Assembly (NCBI GenBank): GCA_002709385.1
Contig: PAQS01000037.1
Span: 1 to 35,035 of the forward strand
Length of the DNA: 35,035 bases
DNA from: Waddliaceae bacterium
GTDB lineage: Bacteria; Chlamydiota; Chlamydiia; Chlamydiales; GCA-2709385
Direction: 5' to 3'
The translations under genes were made by a program, and so were the position numbers. Shown piece after piece: positions 1 through 9,160 of the stretch. Position 1 is the stretch's first letter. Each line of letters starts with the position of its first letter. A model generated the notes under the pieces. That model was not told the origin of the DNA. It saw nothing but the letters and a program-made list of their open reading frames with translations, and did not search any database.

Positions 1-795
1 ATTATGACCTTGGTAGCTTTGGTTTAAGATTTTAATTTCCAATGCTTTAGGATGGTTATATAATTTTGAAAAAAGATGTTTTGAAATACTGTAAAGAGGC
101 TTTAGTTTGGGGTTAGGGGTATCTTTTTTACCTAGAGCTGTTGCTATTTCTATTTCAATAGCCATGATTGTGGCTACTAAATATCGCTCTGTTTCTACTG
201 TAATAGCACCAGTTTCAATTTCTTTAATTAATGAAGCAACTTTTTGTTCAAGTATATGAATGCTCATTTTCTCAAGAAGAGTGGGGGTTGTCGTGCTAAG
301 CCAGCAACGATTGCTGTACCATAAACGCGGCGTTTTTGGTAGAACTTGATCATGTTTGCTTACAACAAATTCTTCGTAGCAAAGATCAGAGCAGGCGACA
401 GCATCACGAATAAAACGAACCATATGAGAAAGGCTAGCTATTTGATCAAGATAGTAATAAGCAACTAACTGTAAGTTTTTATGTTTTTCTGAAAACCCCT
501 TGTAAGATTGAATATATATATCACTTTCAGAAGTAAATTGTTTGTGAAAAAGTACTAGTTCTTTTTCTAAATTTATTAAATCGTTGATGGTATCTTGACC
601 ATTTTGGTAATGTTCTTTAGTCTCATTAAAAAAACTAATTTTATCGAAATAAGGTTGGGATACAATATCTGTAAGGTTTTGAACGCAATTTAGATAAGTG
701 TTGCTGTGTTGATCGAGTTTTAGTTGTCTGTAACAAAAATTAAATTGAGTTTCTGGGTCGATTTTTAGATAAGAGCAAATACTATTGTGATCCAT
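1..795 (-). CDS. Hypothetical protein, 3' end cut by window edge
   Basis: An uninterrupted minus-strand frame of 265 codons runs from an ATG at 795 to the first base of the window, so the stop codon lies outside. An AAGAAG motif sits about 8 bases before the ATG and could serve as ribosome binding site. The product starts MDHNSICSYLKIDPETQ, is mostly hydrophilic, and has no signal peptide or membrane segment in the visible part. It contains amphipathic helix-like stretches around residues 60-100 and a C-terminal charged stretch. I recognise no domain. It is divergent from the sbcD operon, with a 141-base shared upstream region that contains an inverted repeat. The coding call is strong because a 265-codon open frame in AT-rich DNA is unlikely by chance; the function is unknown. 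Confidence 0.8.
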   Translation of the reverse strand, partial: MDHNSICSYLKIDPETQFNFCYRQLKLDQHSNTYLNCVQNLTDIVSQPYFDKISFFNETKEHYQNGQDTINDLINLEKELVLFHKQFTSESDIYIQSYKGFSEKHKNLQLVAYYYLDQIASLSHMVRFIRDAVACSDLCYEEFVVSKHDQVLPKTPRLWYSNRCWLSTTTPTLLEKMSIHILEQKVASLIKEIETGAITVETERYLVATIMAIEIEIATALGKKDTPNPKLKPLYSISKHLFSKLYNHPKALEIKILNQSYQGHN

Positions 796-866
796 AAAAT
801 AATCTTCTTGAATGAATAAAGTTATGCACTTTAACAAGATCGATTAAATCTTGACCAGGAAAAATG

Positions 867-909
867 AAATAGAGCTTTTGCCCTAAAAAAGCTATAATAA
901 GCTCTATTT
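867..909. promoter_or_regulatory. Inverted repeat around a TATAAT box in a divergent intergenic region
   Basis: An 11-base arm AAATAGAGCTT (867-877) is perfectly repeated in reverse complement as AAGCTCTATTT (899-909), with 21 bases between them that include TATAAT at 893-898. It lies between two divergent genes, 28 bases before the sbcD start. A -10 box inside an inverted repeat suggests an operator or a structured leader. No convincing -35 box is seen at the right distance, so the promoter assignment is tentative. Confidence 0.35.
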
Positions 910-936
910 ATTAATCGCAGATTCTTTCATATTCAA

Positions 937-2175
937 ATGAAAATTTTTCATCTTGCAGATCTACATTTAGGGCGCCGGCGTTTACATGGTAGGTTATCTG
1001 ACCAAGACTTCTCCGATGCTTTTTTAGAAATAGTGAAACGGGCTGTTGATGAATCAGCTGATCTTCTTCTCATTGCTGGGGATTTATTTGATTCACATCA
1101 GATAGCTCCCAGGCACCTACGACAAGCAATCTTATCGTTAAGTTTGCTGAGAGAGAAAGGTATTCCAGTTATTGCGATAGAGGGAAACCATGATAGGGCT
1201 TCCTTAAACTCTCAAGAAGGAACCTGGCTAGAGTATCTTGCAGATGAAGAACTATTGATTCTTTTACAAACTCTTTTTGATCGATCTGGGCCTATTCTTA
1301 CAGATTGGTGCTCAAAAAAACGTCGAGGTAGCATCTATACACTCAATGGAATACGTTTTGTTGGTGCAGGTTATTTAGGAGCAAGTACTCCCACAAGACT
1401 GCAAGCAATAACAGAAAAGTTAGATGCAGGTACTCCTTCTGTCCTTTTACTCCATGCAGGGCCTTCTTATTTTGTTGGAGAAGGAGGAGGTTTTCAGGGA
1501 AAAGATCTAAAAAACCTAAAAAAACACTTTATATATGTAGCCTTAGGGCATATGCACAAGCCAATGATACACGATCATTGGGCTGTAAACCCTGGTTCTC
1601 CAGAAAACTGTCGCTTGAGCGAAGCATCCTATGAAAATAGAGGTTATGCAGTAGTTGAAATTTGCGAGGAGAAACTACGTTCTGTTGAGATTCATTCGAA
1701 TTCTAGGCGTCCTATCATCGAATGTTCCGTGGATTGTTCACCTATAGCTAAATTTCGTAAAGGGGTTTGGGAAAAGCTCTTAGAACATATTTTACTTGGG
1801 CTGCGTAAAAAAGAATTAAGTGAAAACGCTGTGATTCATGTTCGATTAAGTGGCTCGATGAATATTCGGCGTTTAGCAGTAGATAAAGCATCACTAGAAA
1901 AAACTTTAGAAGAAGAGCTTGCTGTAGAAGCAGTATTTATCGACCACGAAGATTTGCATTTGTTTGCGGGTCGTTATAATACAGAAGAAGCTCCTCAGAG
2001 AAGCAGTAGGAAAGAATTAGAAAGAAAAGCAATCCAATCCCTTCTTATGGAAGAAGGGAAGGAAGACCCTTCTTTAGTCGATCTTTGCTTGCAGTTAAAG
2101 CATGCTGTTGAAAAACAATCGACTCCCGAAGAGATATTAGAGTCCCTTCTACAAGCTCCTGCGGAGGTGTTATGA
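937..2175 (+). CDS. sbcD: SbcD-type exonuclease subunit (Mre11-like nuclease)
   Basis: A DNA-repair nuclease of the Mre11/SbcD calcineurin-like phosphoesterase family, which with SbcC forms the ATP-dependent complex that cuts hairpins and processes double-strand ends. The metal-binding motifs are all present and in order: DLH (D8, H10), GDLFD (D49), GNHD (N84, H85, D86), a histidine at H173 and GHMH (H205, H207). The length of 412 residues is normal for SbcD. The start MKIFHLADLHLG is canonical for the family, although no strong Shine-Dalgarno sequence precedes it. The stop codon overlaps the sbcC start in an ATGA arrangement, which implies translational coupling and supports a joint complex. 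Confidence 0.95.
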   Translation: MKIFHLADLHLGRRRLHGRLSDQDFSDAFLEIVKRAVDESADLLLIAGDLFDSHQIAPRHLRQAILSLSLLREKGIPVIAIEGNHDRASLNSQEGTWLEYLADEELLILLQTLFDRSGPILTDWCSKKRRGSIYTLNGIRFVGAGYLGASTPTRLQAITEKLDAGTPSVLLLHAGPSYFVGEGGGFQGKDLKNLKKHFIYVALGHMHKPMIHDHWAVNPGSPENCRLSEASYENRGYAVVEICEEKLRSVEIHSNSRRPIIECSVDCSPIAKFRKGVWEKLLEHILLGLRKKELSENAVIHVRLSGSMNIRRLAVDKASLEKTLEEELAVEAVFIDHEDLHLFAGRYNTEEAPQRSSRKELERKAIQSLLMEEGKEDPSLVDLCLQLKHAVEKQSTPEEILESLLQAPAEVL

Positions 2176-4331
2176 TTATTCGTAAAGTACGCCTTTTTAA
2201 TATTAAATGTTTTGGAGAAGGGGATACAGGAAACGGGGTAGAGTTTGCTTTTGAACCTGGTTTGAACCGGATTGCTGGTTCTAATGGAAAAGGAAAGAGC
2301 AGTTTAATTGAAGCTATTGGCCTTGCTCTTTTTGATGCAGACCCCATGGCAGGTCGACGTTTTAGTCTTGATCGCTATCTCTTGAGGCATGGAACCCGCC
2401 GAGGTGAAATCGATGTGTGGGTAGAGTTTGATGGTGATTTATATTGTGTGCAAAAAGGGTATGGACCAGACAATAAACGGCGGCCCAAAGTTTTACGCTG
2501 TAGCGATTCTTTTGTAGAGGCAGAAGGTGAACTGGAACTTCGACATTTTCTTGCCAGTGCTATGGGGATTTCAGACCCAGCTCGTTTAGCAGAGGTATTC
2601 CAAAAATTAGTTGGAGTGCGACAGGGCTTTTTGCCTTACCCTTGGGAGTTAAGTAGCAGTCTCGCTAAAAAGTACTTCGATCCTCTTTTAGATTTAGGGA
2701 TTTATCAACAGTGTTTTGATGAGCTCAAAGCTGTCCTTGATCTCGTACGAGAAGAAGAACTCTTACAAAGTAGTAAAATTGGAAAATGTAAAGGAAAAAT
2801 CGAAGCTTTTTCCGAAGCTCCTGAAACGCTCAAAAAAATAAAAAAAGAACTAGAGATTTTAGATTCAGAATATAAAGTAAAAGCAAAAACTCTAGAAGAC
2901 AAACAGCAACTTTTTAAAGAGCAAGAAAAGCAAAAGAAAGAACAAGATCTCGCTCAGAAAAATGCTAGAGAGATAGGGCACCAATATACTCTTTTACAAG
3001 AACGTTTGAAACGAGAAAAAGAGTCTTTAAAAGAAGCTTCAGAAGCTTTGGATAAACGTAAGAAATTAGAAAAGCCCTTTAATGTTTATCAAGAAAGTGA
3101 ATTAGCGCTTAAGGCGTGCGACAAAGAAAGAGAAGAATTTTTTATTGACGAAACGAAATTGAAGTCCGAAGAAGATGCTTTGAGACGGATTCAAAATAAT
3201 TGTGAAGTAGCACTTCAAAAAAGAAAGTTCTTTTTGGAGCGTCAAGATCAAGTTAAAAAACAAATAAATGATTTGCAGTCAGGGATTTGTCCTTTATTTA
3301 AAGAGCGTTGCCGACAATACGACATCAAAAAACTTTCCGTTGCACAAGAAGAAAACGCTGCGAAAATGACAAGAGAGCTTGAGGAACTTGCGGTGTCTGT
3401 GCAAGAAAAAGATGCTGTACTCATAGCTCTTTCTAAGGAAAAAGAGACTAAAAACCTTTTCTTGGAAAAAGAAAGAAAAGTTTTATCAGAGAAGAAGTCG
3501 GAATTAGATAAAAAGCGTGCCTCTTTAAACGCTTTGATCGAAAAGAATCACGAGTCTTACTTGCTTTATCAGAGACAGACTTTACTTGCAGAAAAGGTGG
3601 AAGAAAGAGAGAAAGCTTGTTTGCTTCTTACTGAATTATTAGAGAAGCAAGAAAAGAAGTGCTTGCAAGCAGAACAGTTTATAAAAGATTTAGAAAGTAA
3701 CTATGATGAAAATCGATTTATTAAATTAAAAGAAGAGTTACTTGATTTAAGTGGAAGTTGTAGGGTTTTAGAAAATCAATTACTTCAGCTCCGAAAATCG
3801 TTGAAAGAAGAAGAGTTAAAAGCTGAAGAATTAAAACATTTACGATCTGTTTTGCTTGCTCTTGAAGTAGAACAAAAAAAACAAGAAGACGCAGTAGAAA
3901 AACTGAATCTAGTGCGCCGTGTCTTGCGAAAAGCTGCTCCAGCTGTAGCAGAGCAAATTTGCAAAGGAATAGCAGAAGAGGCTCGGAAAATTTATGTGCG
4001 TTTGGGGCGAGAGCCGGTAGGTCTAGATTGGGATTCAAGCGATTATCAAGTTGCTTTGGAAACAACTTTAGGAAGAAGAGTCTTTCATATGTTGTCAGGA
4101 GGCGAGAAAACAAAACTTGGTTTAGCTATGGTCCTAGCCATGGTCCAGTCTTTTAGTTCTTGCGGGCTTCTTATCTGTGACGAGCCAACTTATGGAGTTG
4201 ATGCAGAAAGTAAAGAAGATTTAGCCGATGCAATTTTACGTGTAGCTGAATTAAGTGAGCTAGATCAAGTATTTATTGTATCGCATGAAGCGGTATTTGA
4301 TGATAGAATGGAACATTCATTGAGTTTATAA
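2172..4331 (+). CDS. sbcC: SbcC-type exonuclease ATPase (Rad50-like)
   Basis: The ATPase partner of SbcD, an SMC/Rad50-type ABC protein that binds and bridges DNA ends. Walker A GSNGKGKS is at residues 36-43, followed by a long Lys/Glu-rich coiled coil (about 190-600). The hook candidate is C373-P-L-F-K-E-R-C380, then the ABC signature LSGGEK at 641-646 and Walker B LLICDEP with D670 and E671. At 719 residues it is clearly shorter than E. coli SbcC (1048), the missing length being coiled coil. The hook cysteines are spaced CX6C instead of the usual CXXC, so classical zinc-hook dimerisation is uncertain. It overlaps sbcD by four bases and is followed 13 bases later by xth. Confidence 0.93.
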   Translation: MIIRKVRLFNIKCFGEGDTGNGVEFAFEPGLNRIAGSNGKGKSSLIEAIGLALFDADPMAGRRFSLDRYLLRHGTRRGEIDVWVEFDGDLYCVQKGYGPDNKRRPKVLRCSDSFVEAEGELELRHFLASAMGISDPARLAEVFQKLVGVRQGFLPYPWELSSSLAKKYFDPLLDLGIYQQCFDELKAVLDLVREEELLQSSKIGKCKGKIEAFSEAPETLKKIKKELEILDSEYKVKAKTLEDKQQLFKEQEKQKKEQDLAQKNAREIGHQYTLLQERLKREKESLKEASEALDKRKKLEKPFNVYQESELALKACDKEREEFFIDETKLKSEEDALRRIQNNCEVALQKRKFFLERQDQVKKQINDLQSGICPLFKERCRQYDIKKLSVAQEENAAKMTRELEELAVSVQEKDAVLIALSKEKETKNLFLEKERKVLSEKKSELDKKRASLNALIEKNHESYLLYQRQTLLAEKVEEREKACLLLTELLEKQEKKCLQAEQFIKDLESNYDENRFIKLKEELLDLSGSCRVLENQLLQLRKSLKEEELKAEELKHLRSVLLALEVEQKKQEDAVEKLNLVRRVLRKAAPAVAEQICKGIAEEARKIYVRLGREPVGLDWDSSDYQVALETTLGRRVFHMLSGGEKTKLGLAMVLAMVQSFSSCGLLICDEPTYGVDAESKEDLADAILRVAELSELDQVFIVSHEAVFDDRMEHSLSL

Positions 4332-4344
4332 GGGGTTTTGTTAA

Positions 4345-5109
4345 GTGAAAAGTGTCATTAGTTGGAATGTAAATGGAATTCGGGCAGTGCAAAAGAAAGG
4401 GTTTATAGAATGGCTTCGTAAAGAAGATCCAGACTTTCTCTGTATTCAAGAAACCAAAGCGCAACCAGACCAACTAGATTCTCGCTTACTTCGTCCCGGC
4501 GGCTATTACACTTATTGGGCCTCTGCAGAAAAAAAAGGGTATAGTGGCGTTGCCACATACAGCAAGGAAAAAGCTTTATCAGTTAGGGATTTAGGCTTAG
4601 ATGCTTTTGACAATGAAGGCAGAGTGCAAATCCTAGAATTCAGTGACTTTACTTTACTCAACGCGTATTTTCCGAACTCTCAGGAGGCAGGAAGAAGGAT
4701 CGATTACAAAGTTGCGTTTTGTGATGCTATGTTAGAGAAGTGCAATCATCTTGTATCTGAAGGTAAAAAACTTGTCTTATGTGGTGATTACAATATCGCG
4801 CATACAGAGATCGATTTGAAAAACCCTAAAGAGAATGAGAAAAGTCCGGGTTACCTACCTGAAGAACGCGCGTGGATGAGCAAGTTTTTGGAAGCTGGGT
4901 ATGTGGATACGTTTCGAATGTTTCATTCTGAGGGCGAACATTACACATGGTGGTCTTATCGCACAAGAGCTCGTGAGCGCAATGCTGGGTGGAGAATTGA
5001 TTATCATTGTGTAAATGAAGGCTTCCGCGAAAAGGTGCATTCTAGCGAGATTTTATCGGATGTAATGGGGTCTGATCATTGTCCGGTTCGTATTCACTTA
5101 AGCGTCTGA
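4345..5109 (+). CDS. xth: Exodeoxyribonuclease III / AP endonuclease
   Basis: Exonuclease III family (endonuclease/exonuclease/phosphatase fold), which cleaves DNA at abasic sites in base excision repair. Catalytic signatures are complete: WNVNGIRA near the N-terminus (N8, N10), QETK with E36, GDYN with D148 and N150, and a terminal GSDH with D244 and H245. The 254-residue length is normal. Translation probably starts at a GTG, because the family begins within a few residues of the SWNVNG motif; AAGGGG about 10 bases upstream can act as ribosome binding site. It is the third gene of the sbcD-sbcC-xth unit. Its last 16 bases overlap the end of a small gene on the opposite strand. Confidence 0.95.
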   Translation: MKSVISWNVNGIRAVQKKGFIEWLRKEDPDFLCIQETKAQPDQLDSRLLRPGGYYTYWASAEKKGYSGVATYSKEKALSVRDLGLDAFDNEGRVQILEFSDFTLLNAYFPNSQEAGRRIDYKVAFCDAMLEKCNHLVSEGKKLVLCGDYNIAHTEIDLKNPKENEKSPGYLPEERAWMSKFLEAGYVDTFRMFHSEGEHYTWWSYRTRARERNAGWRIDYHCVNEGFREKVHSSEILSDVMGSDHCPVRIHLSV

Positions 5110-5360
5110 TCCTTAAAGGGAGGGCGTTTTAGAGGTGGTTTTTCCCATTTTTTACTTTTGGGATTTCGGCCATATGTTCCCGCGTCTAATTTGTCCTCTT
5201 CCACTTCTATGTGTTCGAAGGTATCTTGAATGTCCATATGGCTGGCAACAGGATTTTTTTTAGTTTCTTTTCTTTTTCCAAAGCCAGGGTGTCCTTTATT
5301 TGCGTTACCGCCGTTTTGCTGGTTAATCGCAAACTGAATTTTGTTGATCTCTTTGTCCAT
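5094..5360 (-). CDS. Small hydrophilic protein of unknown function
   Basis: An 88-residue frame starting MDKEINKIQFAINQQNGG and ending in a basic, proline-rich tail (KPPLKRPPFKDQ). A GAGG motif lies about 9 bases before the ATG. The composition is like a real soluble protein (balanced Lys/Glu, few Cys or Trp) and it fills an otherwise empty gap between xth and the serine dehydratase gene. A frame on the opposite strand (5211-5447) translates to a Phe/Leu/Val-rich product and looks like its shadow. Its 3' end overlaps the end of xth by 16 bases, so the two genes converge. I recognise no family. Confidence 0.6.
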   Translation of the reverse strand: MDKEINKIQFAINQQNGGNANKGHPGFGKRKETKKNPVASHMDIQDTFEHIEVEEDKLDAGTYGRNPKSKKWEKPPLKRPPFKDQTLK

Positions 5361-5475
5361 CTGCCTAGCCTCGTACTCTACTTAGTTCTATCGGAAGAAG
5401 TCACCATTTCTTTACAAAGCGATGAGACTCGTTTAAAATACCTTTAGTTTTCAACAGCAACCATTGCGAACCTTC

Positions 5476-6855
5476 ATGTCTATCAGTGTTTTCGATCTTT
5501 ATTCTATTGGAATTGGTCCGTCTAGCTCCCATACAGTAGGCCCTATGCGTGCAGCGCGCCGTTTTGTGGATTTCTTGGAAGAGGAAAATTATTTAGAGCG
5601 AACAGCTTCTATTCGAGTGGAGCTATTCGGTTCTCTCGCTTTAACAGGGCACGGGCACGGAACAGATAAGGCGATCCTTCTAGGCTTAGAAGGGCATCTG
5701 CCTGAAAGTATTGACCCTAATGAAATTGAACAAATCTTAAACCGCATTCGCACTCAAAATGAAATCAAAATTAAACAGATAAAACCCCTCCCTTTTATTG
5801 AAGATGAACAACTTTTGTTTTTAAAAGACAAAGTTTTGCCTTTTCATTCTAACGGTATGCGTTTTCGTGCAGTAGATACTAGTGGAGAATGGGGAGTAAC
5901 CCAGGTCTATTATTCCATTGGTGGTGGCTTTATTGTAGATCATGAGGCTGCTAGTCATGACAACCTTACTGAAGAACCACACGTCCTCCCTTATCCCTTT
6001 AAGAGTTGTGCACAGTTACTTAAGCATTGCGACCGAGAAAAGCTCTCCATAGCTGAAGTGATGATGGCAAACGAGCTATCCTGGCGCTCGAAAGAAGAGG
6101 TGCGCCGTGGACTTCTAGATATATGGCAGGCGATGAAGCAAAGCGTTGAAAGAGGCTGTAAAGAGGAAGGAATACTACCAGGTGGGTTGAATGTAAAACG
6201 GAGAGCACCAGAGCTCTTTAGGCGTTTATCCTCTGATAAAGAAGGGTTTGAAAGAGATCCTGCTAAGGTAATGGACTGGGTAAGCCTTTGGGCTTTAGCT
6301 GTAAATGAGGAAAATGCAGCTGGAGGAAGGGTGGTGACAGCTCCTACGAATGGAGCAGCGGGAATTATTCCGGCAGTTTTGCATTACTATGAAAAGTTTG
6401 ATCCGAGTTTTTCAGAAGATGGAGCCTGTACTTTTCTTCTTGTAGCTGGAGCTGTAGGGATTCTGTATAAGGAAGGTGCTTCCATATCTGCTGCCGAAGT
6501 AGGGTGCCAGGGTGAAGTAGGTGTTGCTTGTTCCATGGCTGCTGCGGGGCTTGCAGCTGTTGGTAAAGGGACAAATGAGCAAATCGAGAATGCTGCCGAA
6601 ATTGGGATGGAGCATAATCTTGGCTTAACCTGCGACCCTGTTGCTGGTTTGGTCCAAATCCCTTGTATAGAGCGTAATACCATGGGATCGATCAAAGCGA
6701 TCAATGCAGCAAGGCTTGGTTTGCAAGGAGATGGTTCTCACCAAATCTCTCTAGATAAAGTGATTGCAACAATGAGACAAACTGGTTTGGACATGCAAAC
6801 ACGTTATAAAGAAACTTCGCAAGGTGGTTTAGCTGTAAACGTGACAGAGTGTTAA
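5476..6855 (+). CDS. sdaA: L-serine dehydratase (iron-sulfur type, single chain)
   Basis: Deaminates L-serine to pyruvate and ammonia using an oxygen-sensitive [4Fe-4S] cluster. The N-terminal beta domain carries the family signature [11 protein letters not shown] near residue 15. The C-terminal alpha domain carries the three cluster cysteines C344 (GCQGEVG), C386 (TCDP) and C397 (PCIERN), which sit one residue away from the E. coli SdaA positions 343, 385 and 396. The ATG at 5476 is preferred over an upstream in-frame TTG at 5464 because it places [15 protein letters not shown] exactly as in SdaA; neither has a good Shine-Dalgarno sequence. It gives 459 residues, a normal length. In an intracellular bacterium it would turn host-derived serine into pyruvate. 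Confidence 0.95.
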   Translation: MSISVFDLYSIGIGPSSSHTVGPMRAARRFVDFLEEENYLERTASIRVELFGSLALTGHGHGTDKAILLGLEGHLPESIDPNEIEQILNRIRTQNEIKIKQIKPLPFIEDEQLLFLKDKVLPFHSNGMRFRAVDTSGEWGVTQVYYSIGGGFIVDHEAASHDNLTEEPHVLPYPFKSCAQLLKHCDREKLSIAEVMMANELSWRSKEEVRRGLLDIWQAMKQSVERGCKEEGILPGGLNVKRRAPELFRRLSSDKEGFERDPAKVMDWVSLWALAVNEENAAGGRVVTAPTNGAAGIIPAVLHYYEKFDPSFSEDGACTFLLVAGAVGILYKEGASISAAEVGCQGEVGVACSMAAAGLAAVGKGTNEQIENAAEIGMEHNLGLTCDPVAGLVQIPCIERNTMGSIKAINAARLGLQGDGSHQISLDKVIATMRQTGLDMQTRYKETSQGGLAVNVTEC

Positions 6856-6875
6856 CTATAATAACTCTCTTATTC

Positions 6876-6904
6876 TTGACAGTAATAGAGTGAAAACAAA
6901 TGAT
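6876..6904 (+). promoter_or_regulatory. Candidate sigma-70-type promoter for the phosphofructokinase gene
   Basis: A perfect TTGACA box at 6876-6881 is followed after 17 bases by AATGAT (4 of 6 matches to TATAAT) at 6899-6904, 41 bases before the PPi-phosphofructokinase start. The match and spacing fit a housekeeping promoter, but only by sequence inspection. Confidence 0.4.
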
Positions 6905-6945
6905 TACCATTGATTGTTTAGATAACAAATAAGTAGATCCATCTA

Positions 6946-8634
6946 ATGACAGATATAAGCCCCTTACAAAAAGCGCGTCTTCAATTTCAACCTCTACTTC
7001 CTCTTGTGCTGCGTTCTCTTCGTTCTCTGACCCCTGAAGATTTTTCACCTAAGCAAGAATTGAGTAAAGAATTAGAGGCTTTATTTCCCTATACAGGATC
7101 TCAAGCTAAGTTGGTCTTTTCTGAAGGGGCTGAAACATCCTTTTCAGCTATGCGTGTTGGAGTTGTTTTGTCAGGCGGGCAGGCTGCTGGTGGGCACAAT
7201 GTGATTGCAGGGCTTTATGATGCGTTAAAGGCTCTACATCCGGAAAGCAAGTTATTTGGTTTTTTAAAAGGACCAAGCGGTATCGTTGACCATGATGTTT
7301 TGGAGATTACAGAAGACTACCTAGCTGCTTACCGTAATCAAGGTGGTTTTGATATCATTGGTTCTGGTCGTACCAAAATTGAGTCAGAAGAGCAGTTCCA
7401 AAAATCTCTGAATACAGTTAAAAGTTTAGACCTTAATGGTCTGCTTGTGATTGGTGGGGATGATTCTAATACGAACGCAGCTTTGCTAGGCGAGTATTTT
7501 CAAGCTCATGGAGCAAAGACGGTTGTTGTAGGAGCTCCTAAGACAATCGATGGTGATTTGCGTAACGAAGATATTGAAATGTCTTTCGGCTGTGACACAG
7601 CTTGTAAAGTCTACTCAGAAATGATTAGTAATATTGCTAGAGACGCTTTATCAGCCAAAAAATACTATTATTTTCTGAAGCTTATGGGGCGTTCAGCCTC
7701 TCATATTGCTTTGGAGTGTGCTTTACAGACCCATGCTAATTTGACTTTTATAGGAGAAGAGGTCGCTGCCCAGAAACGCTCTCTTCGCGATATTTGCGGT
7801 GAAATTTGCGATATGGTTCTGCGGCGTTCTGAAGAAGGAAAGCACTACGGTGTTATTTTAGTTCCTGAAGGTTTGATCGAATTTATTCCAGAATGCCGTA
7901 AACTTATTGATGAATTGAACGATTTATTGGCTCCATCTCATTCTCATCAAGCCCACATGGAATCCATCCATAGTAAAGAAGAGAAAATTGACTACGTAGT
8001 CAAGTTCTTAAGTAATGAAAGTGCCGATTGTTTTTCTACACTGCCTACAGATATCCAGTTTCAGCTCTTGTTAGACAGAGATCCCCATGGAAATGTACAA
8101 GTCTCTAATATTGAGACAGAGCGACTCCTTATGCAAATGGCAAGTATTGAGCTAGAAAAACGGAAAAAAGCCGGAAATTACAAAGGTAAATTTAGTGCAC
8201 AGCCAAACTTTTTTGGTTATGAAGGGCGTTCAGGGATGCCCTCAAATTTTGATGCCCAGTACTGTTATGGTTTAGGACACGTAGCAGCACTTTTGATTGC
8301 CCATAAGCGTAATGCTTACATGGCCTGTATCAAAAATTTAACAGAAAAGGTTGAAAATTGGCAGCCCATGGGAATTCCTATTTGCGGTATGATGCATTTG
8401 GAAAAACGACATGGAAAAGTGAAACCAGTGATTGAAAAAGCTCTAGTTAATCTGGAAGGGGCAGCTTTTCAACACTTTGCTTCTCAGCGAGAACTGTGGA
8501 AGTACGAAGATCAATATCGTCACCCAGGACCTATTCAGTTCTTTGGCGATCGTGAAATAACAGACCAAGTCATGCTCACAATGACCCTAGAGCATGAAAA
8601 TGCAGGCGTCTCATTGACCTCTGCAGGAACATAG
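6946..8634 (+). CDS. pfp: Pyrophosphate-dependent 6-phosphofructokinase (long type)
   Basis: Phosphorylates fructose 6-phosphate with PPi, a reversible glycolytic step. The 562-residue length and motif set match the long PPi-PFK clade found in plants, spirochaetes and chlamydiae. The phosphate-binding loop is GGQAAGGHN (residues 78-85 region), the PPi-discriminating motif is GGDDS at 170-174 (an Asp where ATP enzymes have Gly), and PKTIDGDL at 198-205 has the Lys typical of PPi enzymes. The substrate motif MGRSASH follows. The alanine in GGQAAGG replaces the more usual proline. The start fits the family, although no clear Shine-Dalgarno sequence is seen. A TTGACA-type promoter lies just upstream, and an FKBP gene follows after 10 bases, probably in the same transcript. 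Confidence 0.93.
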   Translation: MTDISPLQKARLQFQPLLPLVLRSLRSLTPEDFSPKQELSKELEALFPYTGSQAKLVFSEGAETSFSAMRVGVVLSGGQAAGGHNVIAGLYDALKALHPESKLFGFLKGPSGIVDHDVLEITEDYLAAYRNQGGFDIIGSGRTKIESEEQFQKSLNTVKSLDLNGLLVIGGDDSNTNAALLGEYFQAHGAKTVVVGAPKTIDGDLRNEDIEMSFGCDTACKVYSEMISNIARDALSAKKYYYFLKLMGRSASHIALECALQTHANLTFIGEEVAAQKRSLRDICGEICDMVLRRSEEGKHYGVILVPEGLIEFIPECRKLIDELNDLLAPSHSHQAHMESIHSKEEKIDYVVKFLSNESADCFSTLPTDIQFQLLLDRDPHGNVQVSNIETERLLMQMASIELEKRKKAGNYKGKFSAQPNFFGYEGRSGMPSNFDAQYCYGLGHVAALLIAHKRNAYMACIKNLTEKVENWQPMGIPICGMMHLEKRHGKVKPVIEKALVNLEGAAFQHFASQRELWKYEDQYRHPGPIQFFGDREITDQVMLTMTLEHENAGVSLTSAGT

Positions 8635-8644
8635 GAAGGATTCC

Positions 8645-9073
8645 ATGACTAAAGTGAAAGAAGATAGTCTTGTAAAGGTGCATTATACCTTACGACTAAG
8701 CGATGGACAACAAGCTTTCAGTAGCTACGACGACGAAGCTCTTGAGTTTTCAATAGGAGACGGACGTGTCTTAGCAAGCTTTGAGCAAGAACTCATAGGA
8801 ATGGAGAAAGGCGAAAAGAAAAAATTCGTAGTTGATGCGGAAAATGGTTATGGACAGCGTCACCAGGATCTTGTAATTACTTTTGAAAAAGAAGACCTTC
8901 CTCTTGAAATTGAATTCAAACCAGGTTTACAAATCCAGTTTCCTGACCCAGATGGAGAGTACCTTCCAGGTATCGTTCGAGCAGTTACTGAAGAAACAGT
9001 AAGTATCGACATGAACCACCCTCTGGCTGGAGAAGTCTTACATTTCGAAGTTGAACTTGTAGACGTTCATTAA
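8645..9073 (+). CDS. FKBP-type peptidyl-prolyl isomerase (SlpA/FkpB-like)
   Basis: A 142-residue cytosolic FKBP of the SlyD/SlpA group, which catalyses proline isomerisation and assists folding. It shows the family pattern VKVHYTLRLSDGQ at the start, EFSIGDGRV, FEQELIGMEKGEKK and ENGYGQ, with an insert-in-flap region (about residues 70-120) before the chain returns to the FKBP core. It lacks the metal-binding His-rich tail of SlyD, so SlpA (FkpB) is the nearer relative. An AGGAAGGA ribosome binding site lies a few bases before the ATG. It follows the phosphofructokinase gene by 10 bases. Confidence 0.9.
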   Translation: MTKVKEDSLVKVHYTLRLSDGQQAFSSYDDEALEFSIGDGRVLASFEQELIGMEKGEKKKFVVDAENGYGQRHQDLVITFEKEDLPLEIEFKPGLQIQFPDPDGEYLPGIVRAVTEETVSIDMNHPLAGEVLHFEVELVDVH

Positions 9074-9083
9074 GCTCTTAGAT

Positions 9084-9141
9084 TCAATGGCTATCTAACC
9101 CGCATCTCACGTAATAGAAGCGCGGATTAGGTAGTCATTGG
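9084..9141. repeat. Palindromic intergenic repeat, copy A
   Basis: The left arm at 9084-9103 (TCAATGGCTATCTAACCCGC) pairs with the right arm at 9122-9141 at 16 of 20 positions, two of the exceptions being G-T wobbles, with an 18-base spacer. It sits between the convergent ends of the FKBP and lipase genes. The same arm sequence recurs at 17678, 19423 and 34877. A bidirectional terminator or a mobile palindromic repeat are both possible. Confidence 0.75.
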
Positions 9142-9160
9142 CTTAGAAATATAAAAACAA

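Noticed and set aside
5211-5447. 78-residue plus-strand frame rich in Phe, Val and Leu
   Set aside because: It overlaps the better-supported minus-strand gene at 5094-5360, has no ribosome binding site and an unlikely composition.
6387-6704. 105-residue minus-strand frame inside sdaA
   Set aside because: It lies wholly within a highly conserved enzyme gene and has a Pro/Ala/Ser/Thr-rich shadow composition.
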